64,000 bases of DNA from JBGTGG01 sp964398945 (GTDB lineage: Bacteria > Bacteroidota > Bacteroidia > Cytophagales > Cyclobacteriaceae), in the NCBI GenBank assembly GCA_964398945.1, contig CAYNOT010000016.1:62001-126000 (forward strand), in the 5' to 3' direction. A program made the translations under genes and the position numbers. The notes beneath the pieces are model-generated. The model was not told where the DNA came from and did no database searches. It saw only the letters and a program-made list of their open reading frames with translations. This document shows positions 8,469 to 17,727 of this stretch, piece after piece. How positions within the stretch are numbered: the first letter of the stretch is position 1; the number at the start of each line of letters is the position of its first letter.

Positions 8469-9023
8469 CAGTTTTGACAACGAAAAAGTAAATCCTTTAA
8501 AGGCAATAAACCCGGCAAGCAACCCCACGATGGCACCTACCAGTATATCCCCCGGGTAATGCACACCAAGGTAAATGCGGGTATAGCTAAATAAAAATGC
8601 CCATAAAAATATCCATCCTATTTTTGAATAGCGGTCCCGAAACAACAGCCAAATAAACATGGCGATACCAAACGAGTTTGCAGCATGGCTGGAAGCAAAT
8701 CCATATTTCCCACCTGTATACCCGTTTACTAAATGTACCTTGCCTGCCAAAGCCGGTTCCTTTGATGGGCGAAACCGTTCAAAGTAGGGTTTCATAAAGC
8801 CGCTGGTCACACGGTCAGTTATCGTAATCGATACCCCGACAAACAACAAAACCAACACAGCTTTGGCCTTGAATTGCTTGATGATGAGATAAGTCAAATA
8901 GAGATAGAAGGGAATCCATACCACAGTTTTAGTGGCCCAAAAAACAATCGGGTCCAACCAGGAGGCATGTAAATTGTTCAAGAATAAAAGTAGCTCCTGG
9001 TCCCAGGCAATAAGTTGATCCAT
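8454..9023 (-). CDS. PAP2-family membrane phosphatase
   Basis: 189 residues with about six membrane segments. The three phosphatase motifs are visible in order: KPYFERFRPS (C1), FASSHAANSFG (C2, the nucleophile-side histidine) and SYTRIYLGVHYPGDILVG (C3, catalytic His and Asp). These enzymes remove phosphate from lipid phosphates such as undecaprenyl pyrophosphate or phosphatidate at the membrane. The length is typical for the short bacterial PAP2 type. Four bases separate its start from the stop of the histidine kinase gene upstream on the same strand, so they are probably co-transcribed. The exact substrate cannot be told. Confidence 0.9.
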   Translation of the reverse strand: MDQLIAWDQELLLFLNNLHASWLDPIVFWATKTVVWIPFYLYLTYLIIKQFKAKAVLVLLFVGVSITITDRVTSGFMKPYFERFRPSKEPALAGKVHLVNGYTGGKYGFASSHAANSFGIAMFIWLLFRDRYSKIGWIFLWAFLFSYTRIYLGVHYPGDILVGAIVGLLAGFIAFKGFTFSLSKLDKGT

Positions 9024-9027
9024 TAAT

Positions 9028-11037
9028 TTAGTCGGTTAAGTTTTTCTCTTGTACCCAATTTAGCGCTAATTGAAAATCCGTGAAAACACCTAATTCAATT
9101 TTATGCGTAGGAAGTTTTTTACGCAGCCCCTCCACAAAAGCAACTGTTCCCGGTTCATTGGCATCCTTGCGAATGAAACACACGCGTTTCAGTCCAATTT
9201 TGGCAGCAGGCGTCACAATCTCTTTTATTACCCAATCAAGGTCTTCGGTGCTAACGGCCCCGCGTTCCATTGCATCAGAAATCCAGTTGGGTGTATTATA
9301 AACCTGTAGGAGTTCCAGGCAGCGTGTCATCGTAGTTCGATATTGTTCGCTGGAGATTGTGCCGGACCACACAAGTCCACACGTATCGTAGTAGGCATTG
9401 AAGAAGAACTTTGCATACGCTTCTTCAAAAATAATTTGCTTCGACAGGTTGATTGGTTTCTTAATGGAGATTGAAAACTCAGTAAATTGGTTCACTTCAC
9501 TGATCACACCAATCGTTCCGCCCAGGGATTCTACTTGTAGCTTCACAAGGTATAACCCCAGGCCTTTGCCTTCCGACTGAAGGTGGAATCGTTTATATAA
9601 TTTGAAGAGGGAATTTTTGTATTTTTTTAAATCAATACCCAACCCGTTGTCATGAATTCTCAAAAAGTAATGGGTATCATCTTGCGAGGAAATGATTTCA
9701 ATGAAGGGATCACGTGCTTGATCCCTGTATTTCACGGCATTGCTGATCAGGTTATACAGTATGCTATGGATCAGCGGGCGCACCGAAAATATTTCAGGGC
9801 ATTTTTCAAGGTCGGGATGAATGCTGATGTTGTTGTTTTTGATTTCCTTTTGGAGGTGCTGTTTTATCTGATCAATTTCATCCATTAAACTGATCCGTTG
9901 GCGGATTTGAAAAATAGAATGCCGGATATCCACAATCTTGCTTAAATCGGTTATCACCTGATCGAGATTATGGACCGAGGTATTCATGAAATCAAACACC
10001 TGTTTATTCCCTACCGATAGTTCTTCTTTTTTAAAGATGTTGATAAGGCCAAGCAGGCTGGCAACAGGGCCCCGCAAATTGTGCGATACTGCATAAGAGA
10101 ATTGTTGCAATTCATTGTTGTGTTTGATCAATTCATGATTGGTTTGTTCAAGGTGTTGGCTTTTTTCAACCAATTCAGAGGTTAGTTCCTGATTTTCAAC
10201 TTCCAGTATTTTGTTTTGTTTTTGTATTGTTGCCTTTGCTTCATTCAGTTCATTGTTGCGGTATTGTACTTCTTCGGCCAATGCGCTAAGTTGTTCGTGC
10301 TGCGAAATGATTTCTTCGTTTTGTGCTACCAACTCTTCATGCTGGACAGAGATTTCATCGTTTTTTTCGGCAAGGACTTTATTGTTATCATTCAACAATT
10401 TCACCAACGCTATATTTTCATGTTCAAATTTCTCGAAATATAAACGCAGCGAAATGATGGTTGCCAATAAGAGTACATAACACAGGAGTACAACAACATT
10501 TGTAAAATAATAGGTAGGGTCCCCATGACTTACTTTCTGATGATATCCAATACCAAAATAGTTATGGATTGGATCAAACAGGGCAATGCATAAAAACCCG
10601 GCAAGCAAACTCAGTGTTAATAATTTCCTTTCTTTAAGATTGATGAAAATAAGCGGGAACACCCCGGATATCAAAAGAATAAAACGATAGTCGTAATACC
10701 CCGTTTCCTCGATTAATGTAGGGGAAACATTTTTGGTGGTAAGTGAAGCCAGTGTGGTGAAAACAGGAAAGATCAAACTAAGGACGAGCCGGCTGGCAGA
10801 AGTCAACTCCGTAGCGTTCATTAAAATGGGGACCAAAAAGAAAAAGGCGGAAATAAAAACGAACCAGGAGGTAAATATAAAGCCGTAAAACAAGGTATGG
10901 ATGAGCCCGAAAACCAGGGAGACAACAACCAAAATAATAGATGCGGCATTGCATAACACGATGTTCCTTTCCAACGGTTTTTCCATTGACCTCACCCCAA
11001 GGTAAAGGATGTAATTCAAGCGATTCATTCGGGGCAA
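9028..11037 (-). CDS. Membrane histidine kinase with C-terminal STAS/SEC14-like domain (paralogue 1)
   Basis: 669 residues. Order: about six membrane segments (25-200), including the motif CIALFDPIHNYFGIGY; a long coiled coil (about 205-315); the H-box FSYAVSHNLRGPVASLLGL with the phospho-accepting His near 320; the N-box LYNLISNAVKYRD; G-boxes DNGLGIDL and GKGLGLYLVK. After the kinase core comes an extra domain of about 140 residues (FNAYYDTCGLVWSGTISSEQ, LLQVYNTPNWISDA, STEDLDWVIKEIVTPAA). It resembles the stand-alone STAS/SEC14-like proteins common in Cytophagales. No receiver domain or partner regulator is adjacent. ATG choices at 11037, 11028 and 10986 are all possible. A close paralogue lies at 12008-13927. 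Confidence 0.85.
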   Translation of the reverse strand: MPRMNRLNYILYLGVRSMEKPLERNIVLCNAASIILVVVSLVFGLIHTLFYGFIFTSWFVFISAFFFLVPILMNATELTSASRLVLSLIFPVFTTLASLTTKNVSPTLIEETGYYDYRFILLISGVFPLIFINLKERKLLTLSLLAGFLCIALFDPIHNYFGIGYHQKVSHGDPTYYFTNVVVLLCYVLLLATIISLRLYFEKFEHENIALVKLLNDNNKVLAEKNDEISVQHEELVAQNEEIISQHEQLSALAEEVQYRNNELNEAKATIQKQNKILEVENQELTSELVEKSQHLEQTNHELIKHNNELQQFSYAVSHNLRGPVASLLGLINIFKKEELSVGNKQVFDFMNTSVHNLDQVITDLSKIVDIRHSIFQIRQRISLMDEIDQIKQHLQKEIKNNNISIHPDLEKCPEIFSVRPLIHSILYNLISNAVKYRDQARDPFIEIISSQDDTHYFLRIHDNGLGIDLKKYKNSLFKLYKRFHLQSEGKGLGLYLVKLQVESLGGTIGVISEVNQFTEFSISIKKPINLSKQIIFEEAYAKFFFNAYYDTCGLVWSGTISSEQYRTTMTRCLELLQVYNTPNWISDAMERGAVSTEDLDWVIKEIVTPAAKIGLKRVCFIRKDANEPGTVAFVEGLRKKLPTHKIELGVFTDFQLALNWVQEKNLTD

Positions 11038-11074
11038 TATACTATAAGTTGGGTAACTTTCGGAAATTCGAAAT

Positions 11075-12001
11075 ATGACTTCTCAGGCACCTCATAGCGT
11101 ATTAATGGTACGCCCCTCGTTTTTTGGTTCGAACAAAGAAACCATTCAATCGAATGCATTTCAACACAGGCAAGATATACCCGTGGATCAGGTTCAGGGA
11201 CTTGCGCTTAAGGAATTCAATCGAATGGTGGATGTATTAAATGCCAACCATATTACTACCCTGATAATTCAGGATACCGATCTTCCCCGGAAACCAGATG
11301 CTATCTTTCCGAACAACTGGGTGTCGATGCAACCCGATGGTAAACTGGTTTTATACCCGCTACTGGCTGCCAACAGGAGGTTGGAAAGAAGGGATGATAT
11401 CCCGGAATTGATCAAATCAAAGTATAAGGTTACCGAAACGCTGGACTTTACTTCTTTTGAAAATAGTGGTGGGATTGTAGAAGGAACCGGTAGTTTGATT
11501 TTTGACCATGTTCATAAAATCGCCTATGCTGCGCGCTCACCCCGGACTTCTGAGGGCCTTGTACTGGAAATCTGTAACCAACTGGGATATACCCCCATCA
11601 TCTTCACTGCAAAAGATGAAGCAGGGATTGCCATTTATCACACCAATGTTATGCTGGCAGTTGCCAGTGAATTTGCAATGATTTGCCTCGACTCCGTTCA
11701 AGATGAAAATGACCAGGACTTGATTTTAAATTCCTTTGAACAAACGGGGCATAAGGTTATCGCGATTAGTTTTGATCAGATGAAGTCGTTTGCCGGGAAT
11801 GTAATGGAGGTACTCAATACTAATAACGAACGGGTATTGATTATTTCAGAAGCAGCCGTCCAGGCGTTGTTGCCGGGCCAATTGGATGCCATCACAAAAT
11901 TTATGGATATCGTTCCGATTGCCATTCCCACCATTGAAAAATATGGAGGGGGAAGTGTTCGGTGCATGCTAGCGGGAATCCATTTGCCACCGAAGGCGTA
12001 A
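11075..12001 (+). CDS. ctlX: Citrulline/arginine-deiminase-type hydrolase (CtlX family)
   Basis: 308 residues of the guanidino-group-modifying (amidinotransferase) fold. Visible catalytic elements are PDAIFPNNWVS, EGTGSLIFD, IYHTNVMLAV (catalytic His) and the C-terminal GGGSVRCMLAGIH with the nucleophilic Cys. This set and length fit the CtlX group implicated in citrulline utilisation. The exact reaction is known only by family and I have not excluded other deiminases or dimethylargininase-like activity. The gene is divergent from one histidine kinase (37 bp between starts) and convergent with its paralogue (6 bp between stops). The kinases may therefore sense something related to its substrate; that is inference. 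Confidence 0.8.
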   Translation: MTSQAPHSVLMVRPSFFGSNKETIQSNAFQHRQDIPVDQVQGLALKEFNRMVDVLNANHITTLIIQDTDLPRKPDAIFPNNWVSMQPDGKLVLYPLLAANRRLERRDDIPELIKSKYKVTETLDFTSFENSGGIVEGTGSLIFDHVHKIAYAARSPRTSEGLVLEICNQLGYTPIIFTAKDEAGIAIYHTNVMLAVASEFAMICLDSVQDENDQDLILNSFEQTGHKVIAISFDQMKSFAGNVMEVLNTNNERVLIISEAAVQALLPGQLDAITKFMDIVPIAIPTIEKYGGGSVRCMLAGIHLPPKA

Positions 12002-12007
12002 TCAGCA

Positions 12008-13927
12008 TCAGATCCGTGCAACGTTTTTTTCAATCCAATCTTCGGCCTCACGTTTTGATGTAAAGAATTCAATCGTGATACCCTCTTGCTTTCCAACCGC
12101 TTCAACTTTATTGCGATATGCTTCATTGTGTTGTTGGGGATCATAAATCCCACAAATATTTTTTAATCCATTTCGGATGGAATCACGCAAGACTGAATTG
12201 ACCATCCAGCGTTGGTCTTCATCACTGATGTTCCCTTGTTTTCTCAAATCACTAATAACAGTGGGGGTGTTGTACAATTGCACCATTTCACGGCACTTGC
12301 TAAACAAATGGCGGTATCCTTCGGATGTAACCTGTTTTTGCCAGACAATACCAACGGTATTGCTACTTGCGTTATAATACAGACTTCCAAACTCGCTCAT
12401 GTAACAAACCTGCCCATCGACTTTTTCAGGGGTATTGAATTCAATGCGAAAGGTGGTTCCTTCATTGAGTTCACTAAGAACTTCAATCTTCCCATTCATC
12501 GCTTCCACTTGTGTCTTTACCAGGTACAGGCCCAGTCCTTTTCCTTCCGTATGGGTATGGAATCGTTTATAAAGGCCAAAAACCTTGTCGCGATGGGCCT
12601 CCAGGTTCATGCCCAGGCCATTGTCAGTAACGGATAGGATAATTTTCTTGTTTTCAATTTTACTGGCAATAGTAAGTTCAAGTTTTCTGGCGGGCGAGCG
12701 GTATTTTAAAGCGTTGCTGGTAAGGTTAAAAAGGATACTTTGTAGAAAGGGACGAATAATAAAAATGTAAGGAGCTTCAAAATTGATAGTGAGCGTAATG
12801 TCATGTTCCCATTCGCGGAGTACAATTGATTTTACTTTTTTCCATTCATCTTCAAAATATACTTTTTCATTGATTTTGTGCAATTCCTTTTGGATGTCAA
12901 TGATTTTGTTCAGGTCCTTGATGATGTTGTCAAAATCATGGGCAGTATCGGTGATAAGATCAAGAACCTCTTTTGTGCCCTCATCAATAGCCTTGTCTTC
13001 AATTTTTAAGAGTTGTGTAAGGCCGAGCAGCCGGGCTATTGGCCCGCGCAGGTTGTGTGAAATGGTGTATGAAAATTGGCGGAGATCAGCATTGGTTCGA
13101 AGAAGTTCATTGTTGGCATTGATCAACTCCTCGTTTTTTTCTTCAATTTTTATTTTCAATTCTTCATTGTAGTTCTCAACAATCCGCTTCGCTTCTTCAA
13201 GTTTGCTTTGGCTAGCCCTCAATTCTTCCCGTTGCGAAAGGATCTCTTTGTTTTGCTGAACGATACTTTCGGATGCTGCTATAAGTTCTGAATTTTTAGA
13301 TTCAAGGTTTTGCTGTAACTGAAATTGACGGGCCTCCGATTTTTCGATGATTCGTTTCAAGGTGATAATTCCGGATGTGATCACAAAAAAAGCAATCACC
13401 ATAAGGTAATTGATATAAAAGTAGGAAGGCCCGGTAAAACCACGTTGATAATACCCCACGCCCAACTGCTCATGTACCGGATCAAACAAGGCGACACAAA
13501 GAAACCCAATCCCAAAAGAAACCAGGAGTTTGTATTTTTCATGGATACTGAAGACCAGTCCGGGCGACATAATAATGGCAAGCAAGATTATACGGCTGTC
13601 ATAATAGTTGATATCACTGCTGGCAGGATATTCTATTTTCGCTTTCAGTGACAGGATCACAATGATAAGGGGAGGAACAATGGTAAAAAGCAATCGGCTG
13701 CTGTTGTGATAGCCGTATTCATTTAGAATCCTGATCAGGATAAAGAAGAAAACAAGCGCAATTATGTAGGGTGAAGTAACCGACCAACCAAAAAAGAACA
13801 CCAGGATAAACAAGTAAAGGGTAGTAAGTGCCGAAAGGACAATCGTGATCTGATTGGTAATGTTGATATTTCTCCGAATGTCCCAGGGGAGAGCCGTTAG
13901 ATCACGATTGTTTCGAAAGATTTTCAT
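12008..13927 (-). CDS. Membrane histidine kinase with C-terminal STAS/SEC14-like domain (paralogue 2)
   Basis: 639 residues with the same order as the kinase at 9028-11037. About six membrane segments with the shared motif GFLCVALFDPVHEQLGVGYY, a coiled coil, the H-box FSYTISHNLRGPIARLLGL, NLTSNALKYR, DNGLGMNL and GKGLGLYLVK. The C-terminal domain of about 130 residues includes YYNASSNTVGIVWQKQVTSE, VQLYNTPTVISDLRKQGNIS and EGITIEFFTSKREAEDWIEK. That last stretch is the typical ending of STAS/SEC14-like single-domain proteins. The two kinases are therefore a tandem duplication, now separated by ctlX. No response regulator is adjacent. Confidence 0.85.
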   Translation of the reverse strand: MKIFRNNRDLTALPWDIRRNINITNQITIVLSALTTLYLFILVFFFGWSVTSPYIIALVFFFILIRILNEYGYHNSSRLLFTIVPPLIIVILSLKAKIEYPASSDINYYDSRIILLAIIMSPGLVFSIHEKYKLLVSFGIGFLCVALFDPVHEQLGVGYYQRGFTGPSYFYINYLMVIAFFVITSGIITLKRIIEKSEARQFQLQQNLESKNSELIAASESIVQQNKEILSQREELRASQSKLEEAKRIVENYNEELKIKIEEKNEELINANNELLRTNADLRQFSYTISHNLRGPIARLLGLTQLLKIEDKAIDEGTKEVLDLITDTAHDFDNIIKDLNKIIDIQKELHKINEKVYFEDEWKKVKSIVLREWEHDITLTINFEAPYIFIIRPFLQSILFNLTSNALKYRSPARKLELTIASKIENKKIILSVTDNGLGMNLEAHRDKVFGLYKRFHTHTEGKGLGLYLVKTQVEAMNGKIEVLSELNEGTTFRIEFNTPEKVDGQVCYMSEFGSLYYNASSNTVGIVWQKQVTSEGYRHLFSKCREMVQLYNTPTVISDLRKQGNISDEDQRWMVNSVLRDSIRNGLKNICGIYDPQQHNEAYRNKVEAVGKQEGITIEFFTSKREAEDWIEKNVARI

Positions 13928-14000
13928 TTAATCAATTTCCTTCCAGTAACGAAAGTAGGTTATAATTTCTATCTTAGTGAACCTAACAGGGACTTTTGTT

Positions 14001-15482
14001 ATGCAAAGATTTGACTTGATAGTTATTGGCGCGGGGCCATCGGGATATGCAGCGGCCATGCGGGCATTGGATTTTAAAAAGAAGGTTTTGCTAATTGAGC
14101 GCCACCTTGTCGGTGGGGCAGGGGTTTCGAACGGGGCACTGTCCTCAAAAACGTGGTGGGAGCTTTCGCGTGAAACAGCATCGTTTAGAAAGAATTTAAG
14201 ACGCTTTAATTTGAAAGAACCAAGCATCAACTATAAGGAAATCCAAGGGGAGGTGCAGAGCGCAGTAAAAGAGCGAAAGGGAATGTTGGAAGAGCATTTG
14301 AGCAAAATGTTGGAATTGAACCCCGATGGCAATTTTTGTTTCAAAGTTGGAACAGCGAAGCTCCTTACGCAACATGAAGTAGAGATCACCGATGATGCCA
14401 ATGCAAGTGAGCGGTTTTATGGAGAGAATATAATTCTTGCGACCGGAAGCCGGCCACGTTATTTACCGGAATTGCCCATTGATGAAAGGATTGTGATGAC
14501 GAGTGAAGGCATCGAATTGATGGACGATTTTCCGGAGAGCATGGTGATTGTAGGTGCCGGGGTTATTGGTTGTGAGTACGCAACAATTTTTTCCGGATTT
14601 GGAAAAACCAAAGTGCATTTGATTGATAAGGGGGAACGTATCCTTCCTTTTGAAGACGATGATATTGTTTCCGTGATTGAACGCAATATGGAGAACAGCG
14701 GGGTTTTGATCCATCGAAACTCAAAGTTGATAGGAATGCGGATTATCAATGACCGGGTGGAGTATGAATTGGAATACGATGATGGTGGAAAAGAAATTTT
14801 CAATGTAGAGAAGGCATTGGTAGCAGTGGGCCGTATCCCCAATTATGAAGATTTATGGGATGACAATGTGGAGATCAATATTTCCAAACGAGGAATTGAA
14901 GACAATGAAACACAAACCAACATCTCCAACATTTATGCTGTCGGGGATATAACCGCAGACATTTCGTTGGTAAATGTAGGTGAACTGGAGGGGCGCTTCG
15001 CGGTGGAAAAGATTTTTGGCAATCCTAAAAAATTGGTTTATGAAAACATTAGTACGATTATGTTCCTTAATCCGGAAGTTGCCGGGGTGGGTTTAAACGA
15101 AAACCAGGCAAAAGAGAAAGGAATTGAATACCGCGTTGTTTCGCTCGATTATAGTTGTATACCCCGCGCGATTGCCAAGCGCAATACACAAGGATTTATC
15201 AAACTTCTGGTCACGAATGATGACCATCAGAAAATATTGGGAATGAAAGTTGTAGGCAACCATGCTTCCAGTGCCATTCAGGCGGTGGCGCTATTGATCT
15301 CTATGGACAAAGGTATTGAAGAACTTGCGGAGTGTGTCCATCCACACCCTTCCATAACAGAAGGTATTCAGGAATGTGTAAGGACGCTTCTTGGTAAATC
15401 GTTGTTTAAACCGGAAGCATTAAGCGACAAAATTTCATGCAGGATTTGTTGCAATGGAGCGTATACGGATATTACTTTTTGA
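14001..15482 (+). CDS. Dihydrolipoamide-dehydrogenase-like flavoprotein lacking the redox cysteine pair
   Basis: 493 residues from the ATG at 14001 (an in-frame GTG at 13977 is less likely). FAD-binding VIGAGPSGYAAAMRA, NAD(P)-binding IVGAGVIGCEYA, the second FAD motif NIYAVGDIT, and the C-terminal HPHPSITEGIQE of the E3/mercuric-reductase/transhydrogenase family are all present. The active-site segment reads GGAGVSNGALSSK where the family has GGTCLNVGCIPSK, so both redox cysteines are replaced (Gly and Ala). A cysteine cluster CRICC lies 14 to 10 residues before the C-terminus. A soluble-transhydrogenase-like or diaphorase role is possible; classical lipoamide oxidation is not expected. It overlaps the next gene by 46 bp. 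Confidence 0.8.
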   Translation: MQRFDLIVIGAGPSGYAAAMRALDFKKKVLLIERHLVGGAGVSNGALSSKTWWELSRETASFRKNLRRFNLKEPSINYKEIQGEVQSAVKERKGMLEEHLSKMLELNPDGNFCFKVGTAKLLTQHEVEITDDANASERFYGENIILATGSRPRYLPELPIDERIVMTSEGIELMDDFPESMVIVGAGVIGCEYATIFSGFGKTKVHLIDKGERILPFEDDDIVSVIERNMENSGVLIHRNSKLIGMRIINDRVEYELEYDDGGKEIFNVEKALVAVGRIPNYEDLWDDNVEINISKRGIEDNETQTNISNIYAVGDITADISLVNVGELEGRFAVEKIFGNPKKLVYENISTIMFLNPEVAGVGLNENQAKEKGIEYRVVSLDYSCIPRAIAKRNTQGFIKLLVTNDDHQKILGMKVVGNHASSAIQAVALLISMDKGIEELAECVHPHPSITEGIQECVRTLLGKSLFKPEALSDKISCRICCNGAYTDITF

Positions 15483-16063
15483 TATTGGGAAACAGGTTTA
15501 CCATATTGATACTATTGGCTGTGAGTGCAACCTCTTGCATTACCATCAACCAACCAGGGCCGCGCGGTTCGAACAAAAAATCAGTCCATCAATTTGTGGA
15601 TTCAGAAGATATGATCAGAAGGTTTATCGCACGCGACAGTGAACCGCATGTGGTTGAAGGGATTTATACAGTATCAAGTTCTATTGCCAGGAAAAAGAAG
15701 GCACTGCTATCGCAACAAATCAAAACCAAAGTAATTGCCCGACAAGATAATTATGCACGGGTAGCGATCATCCGGGATTGGAACGGATCCAACAATGATT
15801 TTATTGAAATATCCCTGAATGAAAAACACGGTGAAGTACACCCTATTGTTGGGCAGATAAATTTATTTAACGAGGGCAGCGGGTTTATTTATAAACACAT
15901 CGAACCGAAAGGGGAAGTATGGAATTTTACATTTTTAATAAAGGGTGAAGAACCTGGTATACTCGATGGCGTACACACCCGCACAAAAGGCAATGCGCAT
16001 TATACCTATTCGCTCTATTATCACAAGACTTTTCCCAAAGAGATAACGTATACTTTTAATTGA
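15437..16063 (+). CDS. Small lipoprotein of unknown function
   Basis: Up to 208 residues. A hydrophobic stretch ending FTILILLAVSATSC is a lipoprotein signal with the lipidated Cys near residue 34 from the ATG at 15437. That ATG lies inside the upstream flavoprotein gene. A TTG at 15485 would give a more usual 18-residue signal (MGNRFTILILLAVSATSC), so the real start is uncertain. The mature part is about 175 residues, moderately basic and beta-rich (FIEISLNEKHGEVHPIVGQI, VWNFTFLIKGEEPGILDG). I recognise no family. Overlap or close spacing with the flavoprotein gene suggests co-transcription. Confidence 0.7.
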   Translation: MQDLLQWSVYGYYFLILGNRFTILILLAVSATSCITINQPGPRGSNKKSVHQFVDSEDMIRRFIARDSEPHVVEGIYTVSSSIARKKKALLSQQIKTKVIARQDNYARVAIIRDWNGSNNDFIEISLNEKHGEVHPIVGQINLFNEGSGFIYKHIEPKGEVWNFTFLIKGEEPGILDGVHTRTKGNAHYTYSLYYHKTFPKEITYTFN

Positions 16064-16367
16064 TCTGGGTACTGGATGCTGGGTGCTGGATACTAGGCAT
16101 CTGGAACAGCACTCAAGACTACTTTGAATTTTTGCGTAAAAGAATTCCGAAAGCTAAGAACTTGTAAGCGTGCCGAGAAGCCTGTCGATTAAAATAGACT
16201 GTATCAAATTTCAGAAATATTGTTCCGACCGCTCTATGTCTGTAGGTAGTTCATGTGCGACTACACGTTTGATGCATCTGGTGATCGTAATTTCCGCGCA
16301 ACTGGCATGGACTAGCTAAACAATCCGCAATCTTTAATCAGTGAAGGAATTTCTAAGTGCCGATACA
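16064..16367. other. Intergenic region between convergent genes with a short tandem repeat
   Basis: 304 bp between a plus-strand lipoprotein gene and the minus-strand end of the his operon. At 16067-16094 there are two imperfect 14-bp copies (GGGTACTGGATGCT and GGGTGCTGGATACT). I see no coding frame, tRNA or clear terminator in the rest. Confidence 0.6.
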
Positions 16368-16973
16368 TCAGTCGGGCTTGTGCCTTTTTTTAAGTACGCG
16401 AAGCACATCCTGTAAAGAATAATTCTTTGCCTGAAGCAACACCAGATAGTGGAACATCAGGTCGGCTGCTTCACCAAGGAATAGTCCTTCGTTTTGGTCT
16501 TTTGCTTCAATCACTAATTCCACTGCTTCTTCACCTACTTTCTGCGCAATTTTATTGATGCTTTTCGAAAATAGATCCGATGTGTAGGATCCTTCTTTTG
16601 GATTTTGCTTCCGATCTGCAATAATGGATTCCAGGTTTTGCAGATTCCAATCTTTATTGGATTCATCAAAACAGGTATCGGCTCCGGTGTGGCACGTTGG
16701 CCCTGCCGGAGTTGCTTTTACCAATACCGTATCCCGGTCACAATCGAGTTTCATGTCGACAAGCGTTAAGATATTTCCGGATGTTTCACCTTTCATCCAC
16801 AAGCGTTTTTTCGAACGACTATAAAAAGTAACACGTTGGGTCTCCAATGTTTTTAAAAGAGCATCGGCATTCATGTACCCCAGCATCAAAACATTTTTTG
16901 TTGCTGCATCCTGTACAATGCAGGGTACAAGTCCGTCAGATTTTGAAAAGTCAATTTGCGTGATATCGATCAT
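16368..16973 (-). CDS. hisIE: Phosphoribosyl-AMP cyclohydrolase / phosphoribosyl-ATP pyrophosphatase
   Basis: 201 residues, bifunctional. The N-terminal HisI domain (about 1-105) has MLGYMNADALL, SRSKKRLWMKGETSGN, the metal site DMKLDCDRDTVL and CHTGADTCF. The C-terminal HisE domain (about 110-201) has GSYTSDLFSKSINKIAQKVG, EEAVELVIEAKD and EAADLMFHYLVLL. It catalyses steps 2 and 3 of histidine synthesis. Its start overlaps the hisF stop by 4 bp (ATGA). It is the last gene of the his operon. Confidence 0.97.
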   Translation of the reverse strand: MIDITQIDFSKSDGLVPCIVQDAATKNVLMLGYMNADALLKTLETQRVTFYSRSKKRLWMKGETSGNILTLVDMKLDCDRDTVLVKATPAGPTCHTGADTCFDESNKDWNLQNLESIIADRKQNPKEGSYTSDLFSKSINKIAQKVGEEAVELVIEAKDQNEGLFLGEAADLMFHYLVLLQAKNYSLQDVLRVLKKRHKPD

Positions 16974-17725
16974 GGCCGTATGGGTATGTCAAGTTTCTTT
17001 AGATATTCTTTTAATTCAGGAATGGGTATTTCACCAAAGTGAAAAATGCTGGCTGCCAATGCAGCATCTACACTGGTCAGCATAAAGACTTCTGAAAAAT
17101 GTTCCTTTATTCCTGCCCCTCCGGAAGCAATCACTGGAATGGAAAGTAACTCATGGAGTTTGGTTAGTGGATCAATCGCAAACCCGTTTTTTGTTCCATC
17201 ATGGTTCATGCTGGTGAAAAGGATTTCACCTGCACCGCTTTCCTGGCCTTGCTTTGCCCAGCTGAATAATTTTTTATCCGTTGGCTTTTTTCCGCCATGT
17301 GTATGCACAATCCATTGATTGTTTTCCTTTCGGGCATCAATGGCCAATACAATGCATTGTGATCCAAATGCATTCGCGAGTTCGCGGATCAATTCCGGAT
17401 TACGAACAGCAGCGGAATTCATACTTACTTTATCTGCACCCGCTTCCAGCAAAGGGCCAACATCTTCGACTGATGAAATCCCGCCACCAACCGTGAAAGG
17501 AATATTAATGTGCCGGGCGATTTCTTTTACTAATGTTGCAAATGTTTTTCGTTCTTCATCAGTTGCGGAAATGTCAAGGAAGACAAGTTCATCCGCACCT
17601 TGTTGCGCATAGGTGGCCGCCAATTCTACGGGATCACCGGCATCACGCAGTTCAAGGAAGTTGATACCTTTTACAGCTCTTCCGTTTTTTATATCCAGGC
17701 ACGGAATAATTCTTTTTGTTAGCAT
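16970..17725 (-). CDS. hisF: Imidazole glycerol phosphate synthase, cyclase subunit
   Basis: 251 residues, a (beta/alpha)8 barrel. It opens with RIIPCLDIKNGRAVKGINF and has VGGGISSVEDV, the phosphate-binding loops and the catalytic aspartates of DIKNG and AIDARK. It forms imidazole glycerol phosphate and AICAR with ammonia channelled from HisH. A gap of 2 bp separates it from hisA upstream, and its stop overlaps hisIE. Confidence 0.97.
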   Translation of the reverse strand: MLTKRIIPCLDIKNGRAVKGINFLELRDAGDPVELAATYAQQGADELVFLDISATDEERKTFATLVKEIARHINIPFTVGGGISSVEDVGPLLEAGADKVSMNSAAVRNPELIRELANAFGSQCIVLAIDARKENNQWIVHTHGGKKPTDKKLFSWAKQGQESGAGEILFTSMNHDGTKNGFAIDPLTKLHELLSIPVIASGGAGIKEHFSEVFMLTSVDAALAASIFHFGEIPIPELKEYLKKLDIPIRP

Positions 17726-17727
17726 CG

